The notes: generated by a model not told the origin, from the letters alone. 64,000 nucleotides of DNA from Nocardioides halotolerans DSM 19273 (GCF_000422805.1 NZ_KE383922.1:485772-549771), one strand, 5' to 3'. Numbered from the stretch's first letter, positions 26,778 through 36,181 are shown. Numbers and translations: made by a program.

Positions 26778-27811
26778 GAGTGCGCCTCCAGCCGGCGCTC
26801 GAACAGCGCGCGCACGCCGGGCTGCTCGCGCAGCAGCTGCATCGCGTAGTCGGCGTGCCCGGGCACGTAGCCGTTGCCGACGAGCATGGTCACGTCGGCA
26901 GCCAGCCCCTCGGCTCCGAGGGCCGCCGCGGAGAACGACGTCGCCATCGAGAAGAAGACGACCGTGCCCTGCGCGGAGGTGGTGAGGACCGCCCCGCCCT
27001 CGCAGCCCGGCACGTCGACGCAGACCACGGTGACGTCGGCGGTGCTGCCGGCCGCGGCGGTCACGGCGTCACGGAGCGCGACGGGGTCGCGGGCGTCGGC
27101 CAGCACGACCTCGTCGGCCAGGCCGGAGTCGCGCAGCAGCTCGGCCTCGCTCTCGACGGGCACGACGCCGACCGTACGCCGCGCGCCGGCCGAGCGGGCC
27201 GCGGCGAGGCTCAGCGACCCGGACTTGCCGGCGCCGCCGATCACCGCGACGACCGGCTCGTCGTACTGCGCCACGACCCGGCGGGTGAGGGCCGGCGCGC
27301 CGCAGACGTCCATCACCGCGAGGCTGAGGTCGGCCGGGAGGTCCTCGGGGATGCGCGCGGCGATGGAGCGGCCGAAGAGGACCGCGTAGCCGTCGCAGGG
27401 CACCTGCTCGGAGCGGCCGTCCCAGCGCGCCAGGGCGTCCTCGATCACCAGCGGCGTCAGCGTGAGCGAGACGAGCGTGGCGACCCGGTCGCCCACAGCC
27501 AGGCCCAGCGGGGACTCGGGGCCGACCTCCTCGACGGTGCCGACGAGCATGCCGCCGGACCCGGTCTCGGGGTTCTGCATCTTGCCGCGCTCGGCGACGA
27601 TCTCGAGCACGGCCCGGCGTACGCCGTCGCCGTCCTCGTGCGTGCGCTCGAGCTGCCGGAAGGACGCCGCGTCGAGGTTGAGGCGCTCGACGCGGATCCG
27701 GACCTCGTCGGCCCACAGCTCCTTGCGGGTGTCGAGCCGGCGCGCGGCCTGGGGCAGCACCACCCGGTCGTCCAGCACCCGGTGCAGCCCCGTTGGATCA
27801 CTGGCGCGCAC
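26774..27811 (-). CDS. kdd: L-erythro-3,5-diaminohexanoate dehydrogenase
   Basis: A 345-residue oxidoreductase of the Kdd family. DPTGLHRVLDDRVVLPQAAR opens the protein, VRIRVERLNLDAASFRQL is a conserved block, and VVAVIGGAGKSGSLSLAAAR (about residues 186-205) is the dinucleotide-binding loop. It oxidises 3,5-diaminohexanoate to 5-amino-3-oxohexanoate with NAD, releasing ammonia. GAGGAG lies about 9 nt before the GTG. First gene of the leftward kam operon, divergent from kamA. Confidence 0.93.
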   Translation of the reverse strand: MRASDPTGLHRVLDDRVVLPQAARRLDTRKELWADEVRIRVERLNLDAASFRQLERTHEDGDGVRRAVLEIVAERGKMQNPETGSGGMLVGTVEEVGPESPLGLAVGDRVATLVSLTLTPLVIEDALARWDGRSEQVPCDGYAVLFGRSIAARIPEDLPADLSLAVMDVCGAPALTRRVVAQYDEPVVAVIGGAGKSGSLSLAAARSAGARRTVGVVPVESEAELLRDSGLADEVVLADARDPVALRDAVTAAAGSTADVTVVCVDVPGCEGGAVLTTSAQGTVVFFSMATSFSAAALGAEGLAADVTMLVGNGYVPGHADYAMQLLREQPGVRALFERRLEAHS

Positions 27812-27848
27812 GAAGTTTCTCCTCAGTAACGTCGACGTCGGCGGGATG

Positions 27849-27880
27849 ATTTGCGGTGTGTCTTTGGACAGGCCGCAGAT
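27849..27880. promoter_or_regulatory. Long palindrome between kdd and kamA
   Basis: TGCGGTGTGTC (27852-27862) and GACAGGCCGCA (27867-27877) pair in 9 of 11 positions, with further partial matches outward (ATT and GAT). Its centre (27864.5) is 53 nt from the kdd start and 36 nt from the kamA start. Just downstream TACAGT (27889-27894) with 6 nt before the GTG forms the kamA -10 box. It is a good candidate operator for co-control of the divergent units. Confidence 0.6.
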
Positions 27881-27900
27881 CGTCCACCTACAGTGGCACA

Positions 27901-29355
27901 GTGACCATTGAAACGTCCATCGGGCTCGGAACCGGTCAGCCCTACCCCTACCAGCGTGTCGAGCTGGTCGAGCCGGACTGGACCCGGTTCCCGGGGTGGA
28001 AGGACGTCACCGCCGAGGAGTGGGCGTCGGTGCAGTGGCAGCGCGCCCACTGCATCAAGAACGTCAAGCAGCTGCGCGAGCTGATGGGCGACCTGCTCGA
28101 CGAGCGGTTCTACGCCGACCTCGAGCGCGACCAGGCCGAGCGCGCCACGATGTCGATGCTCGTGCCGCCGCAGATGATGAACACGATGGCGCCGCAGGAG
28201 CCGCCGGCCGGCCCCGGCTCGCTGACCGACGCGTTCTACGCCGACCCGGTCCGCCACTACATGATCCCGGTGTTCTCAGACCGGCGCACCGACTTCCCCT
28301 CGCACCCGCACGCGACCCGTGACTCCCTCCACGAGCACGACATGTGGGCGACCGAGGGCCTCACGCACCGCTATCCCACGAAGGTGCTCGCCGAGCTGCT
28401 GCCGACCTGCCCGCAGTACTGCGGCCACTGCACCCGGATGGACCTCGTCGGCAACTCCACGGCGGTCATCGACAAGCTGAAGTTCGTCGGCAAGCCCAAC
28501 GACCGCCTCGGCGACATGCTCGACTACCTGCGCCGCTCCCCCGGTGTCCGTGACGTCGTCGTCTCGGGCGGCGACGTGGCGAACATGCCGTGGCCCCGGC
28601 TCGAGGCGTTCCTGACCGAGCTCCTCGAGATCGAGAACATCCGCGACATCCGCCTCGCGACCAAGGCCCTGATGGCGCTGCCGCAGCACTGGCTGCAGCC
28701 GGAGGTCGTCGAGGGCATGACCCGGGTCGGGTCGATCGCGCGGGCCCGCGGCGTCTCGATCGCCGTCCACACCCACGTCAACCACGCCAACTCGGTGACG
28801 CCCCTCGTCGCCGAGGCCACCCGCGCGATGCTCGACACCGGCATCCGCGACGTGCGCAACCAGGGCGTGATCCTCAACGGCGTCAACGCCGACCCGCACG
28901 CGCTGCTCGACCTGTGCTTCCGGCTGCTCGATGGCGCGCAGATCATGCCCTACTACTTCTACATGTGCGACATGATCCCGTTCTCGGAGCACTGGCGGAT
29001 CTCGGTCGCCGACGCCCAGCGCCTCCAGCACGCGATCATGGGCTACCTGCCCGGGTTCGCGACGCCGCGGATCGTGTGCGACGTGCCGTTCGTCGGCAAG
29101 CGGTGGGTGCACCAGCTCGCGTCCTACGACCTGGAGCGCGGCATCTCGCACTGGACGAAGAACTACCGCACGTCGATCGAGGCCACCGACCCCGAGGCGC
29201 TCTCCCGCACCTACGAGTACTACGACCCGATACACACGCTGCCGGCCGACGGCCAGGCCTGGTGGGCCGAGCACGCCTCGCTCGACGAGTCCGCGCTGAA
29301 GGCGGCCGAGATGGCCGAGGCCTCGCGGCGTACGGCGGCCCTGCAGGCCCACTGA
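27901..29355 (+). CDS. kamA: Lysine 2,3-aminomutase (radical SAM)
   Basis: A 484-residue radical-SAM, PLP-dependent enzyme. The iron-sulfur motif CPQYCGHC places Cys at 170, 174 and 177 (C-x3-C-x2-C), and VVVSGGDVANMPWPRLE and ILNGVNADPHALLDLCFRLL are the AblA/KamA barrel motifs. It converts L-lysine to L-beta-lysine, the first step before KamDE. The C-terminal part lacks the usual PGGGGK loop of classical KamA and reads DVPFVGKRWVHQL, so this is a divergent member. Start GTG is leaderless-type (TACAGT, 6 nt). Confidence 0.92.
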   Translation: MTIETSIGLGTGQPYPYQRVELVEPDWTRFPGWKDVTAEEWASVQWQRAHCIKNVKQLRELMGDLLDERFYADLERDQAERATMSMLVPPQMMNTMAPQEPPAGPGSLTDAFYADPVRHYMIPVFSDRRTDFPSHPHATRDSLHEHDMWATEGLTHRYPTKVLAELLPTCPQYCGHCTRMDLVGNSTAVIDKLKFVGKPNDRLGDMLDYLRRSPGVRDVVVSGGDVANMPWPRLEAFLTELLEIENIRDIRLATKALMALPQHWLQPEVVEGMTRVGSIARARGVSIAVHTHVNHANSVTPLVAEATRAMLDTGIRDVRNQGVILNGVNADPHALLDLCFRLLDGAQIMPYYFYMCDMIPFSEHWRISVADAQRLQHAIMGYLPGFATPRIVCDVPFVGKRWVHQLASYDLERGISHWTKNYRTSIEATDPEALSRTYEYYDPIHTLPADGQAWWAEHASLDESALKAAEMAEASRRTAALQAH

Positions 29356-29389
29356 GACCCACGGCGCGCCGCGGGGCCACACTGTCCGC

Positions 29390-30348
29390 GTGCCGCTGAC
29401 CCTGGAGCCGCTGCCCGCCCACGACTACGCCGCCTGGCGCGAGGAGGTCGTCGCTCGCCGGGTGGCACACCCGCGCCTGCGCGGGCTGGGAGCCGACACC
29501 GCCGCGGCCCGGGCCTGGGCGGTCGTCGACCGGCTCCTGCCCGTCTCGGGGCCGCCGGCCGGCACCGAGGTCCTCGAGGTCCGCGCCGACGAGGAGTCGC
29601 CCCGCCGGGTCGGCACCTTCTTCCTGCTGCCGGCCGGCCCGGACCGCGTCGAGCTCGGTGACCTCGTCCTGGACGACCCCACCGACGCGGCACCGCTGCG
29701 CCACCTGCTGGCCGAGCGGCTGGCGCCGCGCGGGATCCGCACCCTCGGCGTCGGGGTGCTCGCCGGCGACCCGGTGCACGAGGCCCTCGCCGCCGACCCC
29801 GCCGCGGAGCTGACGGCCACCCAGATGCAGCTCGACCTGGCGTCCGCCCGCCCGGCGACGGCGACGGTCGCGGTGCGGGTCGAGCCGATGGGCGCCGAGG
29901 CACTGGCGGCGTACCTCGACGGAGCCGTCGAGGAGTTCGCCGGCGACCTGCTGACGTCGGACTCCTCCCTGTCTCGGAGCGGGCGCTCGCGCGCTCCCGC
30001 GAGGTGCACGAGGGTCTGCTCCCGCAGGGGCTCGACACCCCCGGCCACGACTTCCTCGTGGCACTCGCACCGGCGGACGGGCGCCGCGTCGGCTTCGCCT
30101 GGCTGTTCCACGAGGAGCGCGCCGGCTTCGTCTACGACGTCGTGGTGGAGGAGACCGAGCGCGGCCGCGGGCTGGGCCGCGCGCTGATGGAGCACGCCGC
30201 CGACCATCTGGCGCGCGCGGGGATAGAGGTGGTCGGGCTCAACGTCTTCGGCCACAACCACGTCGCCCGGCGGCTCTACGACTCGCTGGGCTACCGCGTC
30301 GTCGACCAGTCGGTGACGCTCCCGCTGGAGGGGCTCATCCCCCGGTGA
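29390..30348 (+). pseudogene. GNAT family acetyltransferase with an apparent frameshift
   Basis: Two frames make one protein of about 319 residues. The first, from GTG 29390, runs through VEEFAGDLLTSDSSLS near 29970, then continues as low-complexity Arg/Ser text. The sequence resumes one frame back as ERALARSREVHEGLLPQG and ends with a clear GNAT acetyl-CoA site, VVEETERGRGLGRALMEHA, and GLNVFGHNHVARRLYDSLG. A one-base loss at about 29960-29985 would explain it. It is either a real mutation or an assembly error. The position after kamA recalls ablA-ablB (beta-lysine acetyltransferase), but similarity to AblB is not evident. It overlaps the Lrp gene's end by 14 nt. Confidence 0.75.
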
Positions 30349-30793
30349 CGGGGCGGTTCTCGTAGTAGGTGGAGAGCACGATCGTGGTGCGGGTCGAGAC
30401 GTTGGCGGCGGCGCGGATGCGCGCGAGCAGGCCCTCGAGGTCGCTCGGCCGGGCCAGCCGGACCTTCAGGATGTAGGACTCGTCGCCGGCCACGGACCAG
30501 CACGACTCGATCTCGGGGATGTCCTCGAGCCGGGCCGGTGAGTCGTCCGGCTCCGACGGGTCGATCGGCCGGATGGAGATGAACGCCGTCAGCGGCAGCC
30601 CGATCTCGTCGTGGTTGACCGTCGCGCCGTAGCCGAGGATCAGGCCGCGCTGCTCGAGCCGCTTGACCCGCTGGTGCACCGCCGAGGTCGACAGGCCGGT
30701 GGCCTTGCCGAGATCGGTGAAGGACATCCGGCCGTCGCCCGCGAGGAGCTGGAGGATCTGCCGGTCGGTGGCCTCGAGTGTGGACGATGTCAC
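30335..30793 (-). CDS. Lrp/AsnC family transcriptional regulator
   Basis: A 152-residue protein. Residues 1-62 are the helix-turn-helix (LEATDRQILQLLAGDGRMSF, then TDLGKATGLSTSAVHQRVKR) and the rest is an RAM effector domain (YGATVNHDEIGLPLTAFISI). These proteins form octamers and respond to amino acids. A GTG with TACGCT six bases upstream suggests a leaderless mRNA. Lying two genes from kamA it may control lysine catabolism, an inference from position only. Confidence 0.9.
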   Translation of the reverse strand: MTSSTLEATDRQILQLLAGDGRMSFTDLGKATGLSTSAVHQRVKRLEQRGLILGYGATVNHDEIGLPLTAFISIRPIDPSEPDDSPARLEDIPEIESCWSVAGDESYILKVRLARPSDLEGLLARIRAAANVSTRTTIVLSTYYENRPVTGG

Positions 30794-30831
30794 GGCGGGA
30801 GCGTAGTCCGATGCTCTGGCAGGATGCAGCC

Positions 30832-31758
30832 GTGACCAGATCCGGGCCGCGCCTGATGTTGCTCGACTCCGCCTCGATGTACTTCCGGGCCTTCTTCGGC
30901 GTCCCGGAGATCACCGCTGACGACGGCACGCCGGTCAACGCCGTGCGCGGCTTCATGGACTTCATCGCGCGGCTGGTCGCGCAGTACGACCCCGACGAGC
31001 TCGTCTGCTGCTGGGACAACGACTGGCGGCCGGCGTGGCGCGTCGAGCTGCTGCCGACGTACAAGACCCACCGGGTGGTGGCCGAGGTGGCCACCGGCCC
31101 CGACGTCGAGGAGGTGCCCGACCCGCTGGAGGTCCAGGTGCCGATCATCCTCGAGGTGCTCGACGCGTTCGGGATCGCCGTCCGCGGAGCCGACGGCTAC
31201 GAGGCCGACGACGTCATCGGCACGCTCGCGACGGGTGCAGCCGGGCCGGTCGACGTGGTCACGGGCGACCGCGACCTGTTCCAGGTCGTCGACGACGACG
31301 CGTCGGTGCGCGTCCTCTACATCGCCCGGGGCGTGGGCAACCACGAGCGGGTCGACAACGCGTGGGTGCGCGCCAAGTACGGCGTCGACGCGGCTCAGTA
31401 CGCCGACTTCGCGACCCTGCGCGGCGACGCCTCCGACGGCCTGCCCGGCGTGGCGGGGATCGGCGAGAAGACCGCGGCCACCCTGCTCGGGAGGTTCCGC
31501 CACATGGAGGGCATCGTCGCCGCGGCGGAGGACCCCTCGTCCGACCTCGGCCCCGGGCCCCGGGGCAAGATCAAGGCCGCCGCCGACTACCTGCTCGTCG
31601 CGCCGAAGGTGGTGGCGGTGGCGCGGGACCTGGAGGTCGACCGCACCGGTCTCGACCGGCCCGTCACCCCCCGCTCGCCCGAGCGGGTGACCGAGCTCGC
31701 CCGCCGCTACAACCTCGAGAGCCCGGCGGCCCGCCTGGTGGAGGCGCTGATCCGCTGA
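30832..31758 (+). CDS. 5'-3' exonuclease (PolA N-terminal domain type)
   Basis: A 308-residue stand-alone 5'-nuclease. LMLLDSASMYFRAFFGVP is the first conserved strand, DGYEADDVIGTLA and VVTGDRDLFQVV hold metal-binding acidic residues, and GDASDGLPGVAGIGEKTAATLL is the helix-3-turn-helix DNA-binding motif. It removes flaps and RNA primers like the N-terminal domain of DNA polymerase I; M. tuberculosis Rv2090 is the counterpart next to helY, as here. GTG chosen at the conserved N terminus; ATG 30811 is an alternative. Confidence 0.92.
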   Translation: MTRSGPRLMLLDSASMYFRAFFGVPEITADDGTPVNAVRGFMDFIARLVAQYDPDELVCCWDNDWRPAWRVELLPTYKTHRVVAEVATGPDVEEVPDPLEVQVPIILEVLDAFGIAVRGADGYEADDVIGTLATGAAGPVDVVTGDRDLFQVVDDDASVRVLYIARGVGNHERVDNAWVRAKYGVDAAQYADFATLRGDASDGLPGVAGIGEKTAATLLGRFRHMEGIVAAAEDPSSDLGPGPRGKIKAAADYLLVAPKVVAVARDLEVDRTGLDRPVTPRSPERVTELARRYNLESPAARLVEALIR

Positions 31759-31786
31759 GCCACCGCCACGTCCGTACGGTGGAGAC

Positions 31787-32458
31787 ATGTCCCGGATTGC
31801 CGTCGTCGGCGGCTACGGCCAGATCGCCCGCCACCTCCACGTCGCGCTGCGCCGCTCGGAGCACGACCCCGTCGCGCTGGTGCGGAGGGAGGAGCACCGC
31901 GCCGAGCTGGGGTCGTGCGGCGCCGAGGTGCGGATGCTCGACATCGAGCAGACCGACGCCGAGGGGTTCGCCGCCGCGTTCGCGGGGTGCGACGCCGTGG
32001 TCTTCGCCGCCGGGGGCGGACCGGACGGCAACGTGGAGCGCAAGCGCACGGTCGACCTCGAGGGCTCGCTGAAGTCGGTCGAGGGTGCCCGGCTGGCCGG
32101 CATCGACCGGTTCGTGCAGGTCTCGGCGATCGGCGTCGACGACCCGCTGCCAGCGGACACGGGCGAGGTCTGGCGCGCCTACGTCGAGGCCAAGCGCGAC
32201 GCCGACGCCGCCCTGCGGGCGAGCGACCTCGCGTGGACGATCATCCGGCCGGGCCGGCTCACCGACGACCCGGCCACCGGGCTGGTCTCCCTCGGTCCCG
32301 ACGTCCAGCGCGGCGAGGTCACCCGGGCGGACGTGGCGGCGGTCCTGGCGGCGGTGCTGGACGAGCCGGGCACGGTCGGGCAGCAGTGGAACCTCGTCAA
32401 CGGCCCAACGCCCGTCGCCGATGCCGTCCGTCAGTCGTCGTCGCCCAGCGCCGAGTAG
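31787..32458 (+). CDS. NAD(P)-binding SDR-type protein (NAD(P)H-binding, YwnB-like)
   Basis: A 223-residue atypical short-chain dehydrogenase-like protein. RIAVVGGYGQIARHLHVAL is the nucleotide-binding GxxGxxG-type loop, DRFVQVSAIGVDDPLP and WTIIRPGRLTDDPATGLVSL the later conserved segments. It lacks the Tyr-x3-Lys active site of classical SDRs. TACGGT (31775-31780) precedes the ATG by 6 nt. It converges on helY and overlaps its end by 28 nt. Substrate unknown. Confidence 0.87.
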   Translation: MSRIAVVGGYGQIARHLHVALRRSEHDPVALVRREEHRAELGSCGAEVRMLDIEQTDAEGFAAAFAGCDAVVFAAGGGPDGNVERKRTVDLEGSLKSVEGARLAGIDRFVQVSAIGVDDPLPADTGEVWRAYVEAKRDADAALRASDLAWTIIRPGRLTDDPATGLVSLGPDVQRGEVTRADVAAVLAAVLDEPGTVGQQWNLVNGPTPVADAVRQSSSPSAE

Positions 32459-35271
32459 GCGACCACCCCGCGACGCACGGCTCTGACGACCTCGCGGGCG
32501 GTGTCGCGCAGCGGCCCGTCGCCGGCGGCGTCGGCCACCTGCCCGGCGAGATCGAGCAGCTGCTTCGTCCACCGCACGAAGTCGCCGGCCGCGAGGTCGA
32601 CGACGTTGAGCACGTCGTCGAGCTCCTCACCATCCGCCCAGCGGTGGGCCGCCCAGGCGAAGCCCGGGTCGGGCTGGCGCAGGAAGTCGAGGTGGTGCTC
32701 GCGCTCGAGCGCGTCGAGGCGGCCCCAGAGCCCGACCATCTGCCGGATCACCTCCTGGGCGCGGCCGCCGGGGACCCGGGGCGGTGAGGCGTCGTCCGGT
32801 CGGCGCGCCTCGAAGACCAGCACCGAGAGCACCGCGGCCAGCTCGGGCACGGTGAGGTCGTCCCAGAGGCCTAGGCGCAGGGCCTCGGCGGCGACCAGGT
32901 CGAGCTCGGAGTAGAGCCGCATCAGGCGCCGTCCCTGGTCGGTCACGGTGACCTGTCCGCCCTCGTCGGCGAGGTAGCCGAGCGCGGTGAGCACCTCGCA
33001 GACCCGGTCGAACTGCCGGGCGACGGTGTTGGTGCGGTTCTCGACCCGGCGCCGCAGCGTGGCCGCGTCGCGCTCGAGCTTGAACCAGCGCTGCGCCCAC
33101 CGGTCGTGGTCCTCTCGGTCGGGGCAGGCGTGGCACGGGTGGGCGCGCAGCTGCGCCCGCAGGTCTGCGATCTCCCGCTCGGCGGCGGAGTCGGGCGCGC
33201 CGCGCTGCGGGCGCCCGCGGCCCGGCGGTGGCGGCGCGAGGTCGTGCGTGCGCGCCCGGAGCGCGGAGGCCAGGTCGCGGCGCATCTGCGGGTTGCGGGC
33301 GTTGAACGACTTCGGCACCTTGAGGCTGGCGACCGACGCGACGGGCACCGGGAAGTCGATGAGCGCGAGCCGCCGGGCCTGCCGGTCGGCGGTGACGACG
33401 AAGGGCCGCGGGTTCACGGCGTCCCAGCTCGGGTCGATCACGACGGCGTACCCGGCGAACTTGCCGGTCGGGACCTCGATCACGTCGCCCCGCTTCAGCA
33501 GGCGCAGCGACTCGATCGCCTCCTCCCGGTGGTCGGCCCGGCGGGCCTTGCTGGCGTTCTTCTCGACGTCGGAGATGCGGCGACGCAGGCCGGCGTACTC
33601 CAGGAAGTCGCCGAGGTCGCAGCGGGCCGACTCGGCGTAGCCCGCGAGCGCCTCCTCGGCCTTGCGCAGCTGGCGGGCGAGCCCGACGACGGCCTTGTCG
33701 GCCTGGAACTGGGCGAAGGACTGCTCGAGCAGCTCGCGCGAGGTCTCTCGGCCGTACTGGTGGACCAGGTTGACGGCCATGTTGTACGACGGCCGGAACG
33801 ACGAGCGGAGCGGGTAGGTGCGGGTCGAGGCGAGGCCGGCGACCTCGCGGGGGTTCATGCCCGGCTGCCAGAGCACGACGCCGTGGCCCTCCACGTCGAG
33901 CCCGCGGCGGCCGGCTCGGCCGGTGAGCTGGGTGTACTCCCCCGGCGTGATGTCGGCGTGCGTCTCGCCGTTCCACTTCGTGAGCTTCTCGATGACCACC
34001 GTGCGCGCCGGCATGTTGATGCCCAGCGCCAGCGTCTCGGTCGCGAAGACGACCTTGCACAGGCCACGGACGAACAGCTCCTCGACCACGTGCTTGAACG
34101 CCGGGAGCATGCCGGCGTGGTGCGCGGCGACGCCGCGGGTCAGCCCGTCGAGGAAGTCGTGGTAGCCGAGGACGTGCAGGTCCTCCTCGGGCAGGTCGTG
34201 GCAGGCGGCCTCGACGTAGGCGTGGATCGTGTCGCGCTCCTCGGGCGTGGTCAGGCGCACGCCCGCGGCGAGGCACTGCTGGACGGCCGCGTCGCAGCCG
34301 ACCCGGCTGAACACGAATGCGATCGCAGGTAGCAGCCCCTCGCGGTCGAGGCGCTCGACCACGTCCGCGCGGCTGGGGATCCAGACCCGGCGCCCGTTGC
34401 CGACGTTGCGGCCGTCCTTGGAGAACTTGGCCTTGGACGAGCCGGGCTTGCCCTTGCGCGGGGAGCGCCGGTCGCGCATGAGACGGGTGCTGGCCCAGTC
34501 GTCACGCGCGATCTTCATCAGCTCGCCATTGACCGGGGCGCCCTCCTTGACGAACCCCGCGGCGGCGTCGACGTCGGACGAGGCGAACAGGTCGAGCAGC
34601 CGCCGCCCGACCATCACGTGCTGGTAGAGCGGGACCGGCCGCCGCTCCTCGACGATCGTCGTGGTCTCGCCGCGGACGGTCTCGAGCCACTCGCCGAACT
34701 CCTCGGCGTTGCTCACCGTGGCGCTGAGGCTGACCACCGTCACCGACTCGGGGAGGTGGATCATGACCTCCTCCCACACCGCGCCCCGGGACCGGTCGGC
34801 GAGGTAGTGCACCTCGTCCATGACCACGAACCCGAGTCCCATCAGGGTCCGGCTGCCGGCGTAGAGCATGTTGCGGAGCACCTCGGTGGTCATCACGACC
34901 ACCGGCGCCTCGCCGTTGACGACGTTGTCGCCGGTGAGCAGCCCCACCTCGTCGGGGCCGTAGCGGTCGACGAGGTCGTGGTACTTCTGGTTGCTCAGGG
35001 CCTTGATGGGGGTGGTGTAGAAGCACTTGCGGCCCGTGGCGAGGGCCAGGTGGATCGCGAACTCCCCCACCAGCGTCTTGCCGGACCCCGTCGGCGCAGC
35101 GACCAGCACGCCGCGCCCGTCCTCGATCTCCTGGCAGGCGCGGAGCTGGAAGTCGTCGAGCGGGAAGTCGTAGAGGGCGGTGAAGTCGTGGACCACGGGG
35201 TGGTCCTTGTGCTTCATGTGCGCCGCATACCGCTCCGACGGGGAGAGCTCGCCGGTACTCACTTCTCCCAC
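32431..35271 (-). CDS. helY: DEAD/DEAH-box helicase of the HelY (Ski2/Mtr4-like) family
   Basis: A 946-residue Ski2-like helicase. Walker A APTGSGKTLVGEFA lies near residue 62, DEVH (motif II) in FVVMDEVHYLADRSR, motif III is LSATVSNAEEFGEWL, and the second RecA lobe has TETLALGINMPARTVV and QLTGRAGRRGLD. The C-terminal half fits the exosome-helicase core, suggesting RNA work, but the actinobacterial role is not settled. GTG at 35271 and GTG at 35262 are both possible; TAGGGT sits 7 nt before the latter. It keeps the tatC-side position of M. tuberculosis Rv2092c. Confidence 0.93.
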   Translation of the reverse strand: MGEVSTGELSPSERYAAHMKHKDHPVVHDFTALYDFPLDDFQLRACQEIEDGRGVLVAAPTGSGKTLVGEFAIHLALATGRKCFYTTPIKALSNQKYHDLVDRYGPDEVGLLTGDNVVNGEAPVVVMTTEVLRNMLYAGSRTLMGLGFVVMDEVHYLADRSRGAVWEEVMIHLPESVTVVSLSATVSNAEEFGEWLETVRGETTTIVEERRPVPLYQHVMVGRRLLDLFASSDVDAAAGFVKEGAPVNGELMKIARDDWASTRLMRDRRSPRKGKPGSSKAKFSKDGRNVGNGRRVWIPSRADVVERLDREGLLPAIAFVFSRVGCDAAVQQCLAAGVRLTTPEERDTIHAYVEAACHDLPEEDLHVLGYHDFLDGLTRGVAAHHAGMLPAFKHVVEELFVRGLCKVVFATETLALGINMPARTVVIEKLTKWNGETHADITPGEYTQLTGRAGRRGLDVEGHGVVLWQPGMNPREVAGLASTRTYPLRSSFRPSYNMAVNLVHQYGRETSRELLEQSFAQFQADKAVVGLARQLRKAEEALAGYAESARCDLGDFLEYAGLRRRISDVEKNASKARRADHREEAIESLRLLKRGDVIEVPTGKFAGYAVVIDPSWDAVNPRPFVVTADRQARRLALIDFPVPVASVASLKVPKSFNARNPQMRRDLASALRARTHDLAPPPPGRGRPQRGAPDSAAEREIADLRAQLRAHPCHACPDREDHDRWAQRWFKLERDAATLRRRVENRTNTVARQFDRVCEVLTALGYLADEGGQVTVTDQGRRLMRLYSELDLVAAEALRLGLWDDLTVPELAAVLSVLVFEARRPDDASPPRVPGGRAQEVIRQMVGLWGRLDALEREHHLDFLRQPDPGFAWAAHRWADGEELDDVLNVVDLAAGDFVRWTKQLLDLAGQVADAAGDGPLRDTAREVVRAVRRGVVAYSALGDDD

Positions 35272-35284
35272 CCTACGGAACGGG

Positions 35285-36181
35285 TCACACTCCCGAGGCC
35301 GCCCCGCCCTCGGCGTAGACGGTGAGCGCGCCGGCGGCGCACTCGACGGTCAGCGGGAGATCGCCGAAGCGCTCGCCGTCGGCGTACGTCGTGATGCCGG
35401 GGCTCGCGACCGTGACCGACCGGACCCGGTGGTGCTCGTACTGCGGGTGGCTGGTGTGGGTGCCGCTGAACAGCTTGGGGTAGGTCTTCACCAGCGACGT
35501 GCGGCTCATCGGCTTGATCACGACGACGTCGAGCATCCCGTCGTCGAGCAGGGCGCCCTCGGTGATCCGCAGCCCGCCCCCGAACGACGGCCCGTTGCCC
35601 ACCGAGACCATCATCGCCTCGAGCGTCACCTGCCGCCCGTCGAGGTCGAGCGTGTAGTGCAGCGGCTTGAAGACGCGCAGCTCGGAGAGCGTGGCGAGGT
35701 TGTAGCGCATCTGGCCCTTGGGCCAGGTCATCCGGTTGGCCCTCTCGTTGACGAGCGCGTCGAAGCCGGCGCAGAGCACGGTCGCGAAGTACTTGCTGCC
35801 GGCCATCGCGAGGTCGACCTGCCGGGTCGTCCCCCTGACGACCGCCTCCACCGCGGCGACGGGGTCCTTGCGCGGTAGGTCGAAGTAGCGCGCCACGTCA
35901 TTGCCGGTGCCGGCCGGGACGATCCCGAGCGCGGTGCCGGTCGTCGCGACGGCCTGCACGCCGAGGTGCACCATGCCGTCGCCGCCGATCACCACGAGGG
36001 CGTCGACGCCGTCCTGCACGGCCGCCCGCGCGAGGTCGAGCGCCTCGTCGGCGTCCCGCCCGCTCAGGTCGCGCACGCTCAGCCCGGCGCCGCGCAGCCG
36101 CTCCAGCACCGCCGCCCGCGCCCGCCCGCCGCGCCCCTTCCCCGAGGTCGGGTTGGTGAGCAGGGCGATGTCTCGGGCCAC
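35285..36181 (-). CDS. Diacylglycerol kinase family lipid kinase
   Basis: A 298-residue DAGK-catalytic protein (YegS/DgkB type). DIALLTNPTSGKGRGG is the first strand-loop, ALVVIGGDGMVHLGVQAVA the GGDG nucleotide motif, and GIVPAGTGNDVARYFDLP the following conserved block. It likely phosphorylates diacylglycerol or a related lipid at the membrane face. The GTG has TAGTCT six bases upstream (36188-36193 on the plus strand). Position after helY is co-directional but with its own probable promoter. Confidence 0.9.
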   Translation of the reverse strand: MARDIALLTNPTSGKGRGGRARAAVLERLRGAGLSVRDLSGRDADEALDLARAAVQDGVDALVVIGGDGMVHLGVQAVATTGTALGIVPAGTGNDVARYFDLPRKDPVAAVEAVVRGTTRQVDLAMAGSKYFATVLCAGFDALVNERANRMTWPKGQMRYNLATLSELRVFKPLHYTLDLDGRQVTLEAMMVSVGNGPSFGGGLRITEGALLDDGMLDVVVIKPMSRTSLVKTYPKLFSGTHTSHPQYEHHRVRSVTVASPGITTYADGERFGDLPLTVECAAGALTVYAEGGAASGV

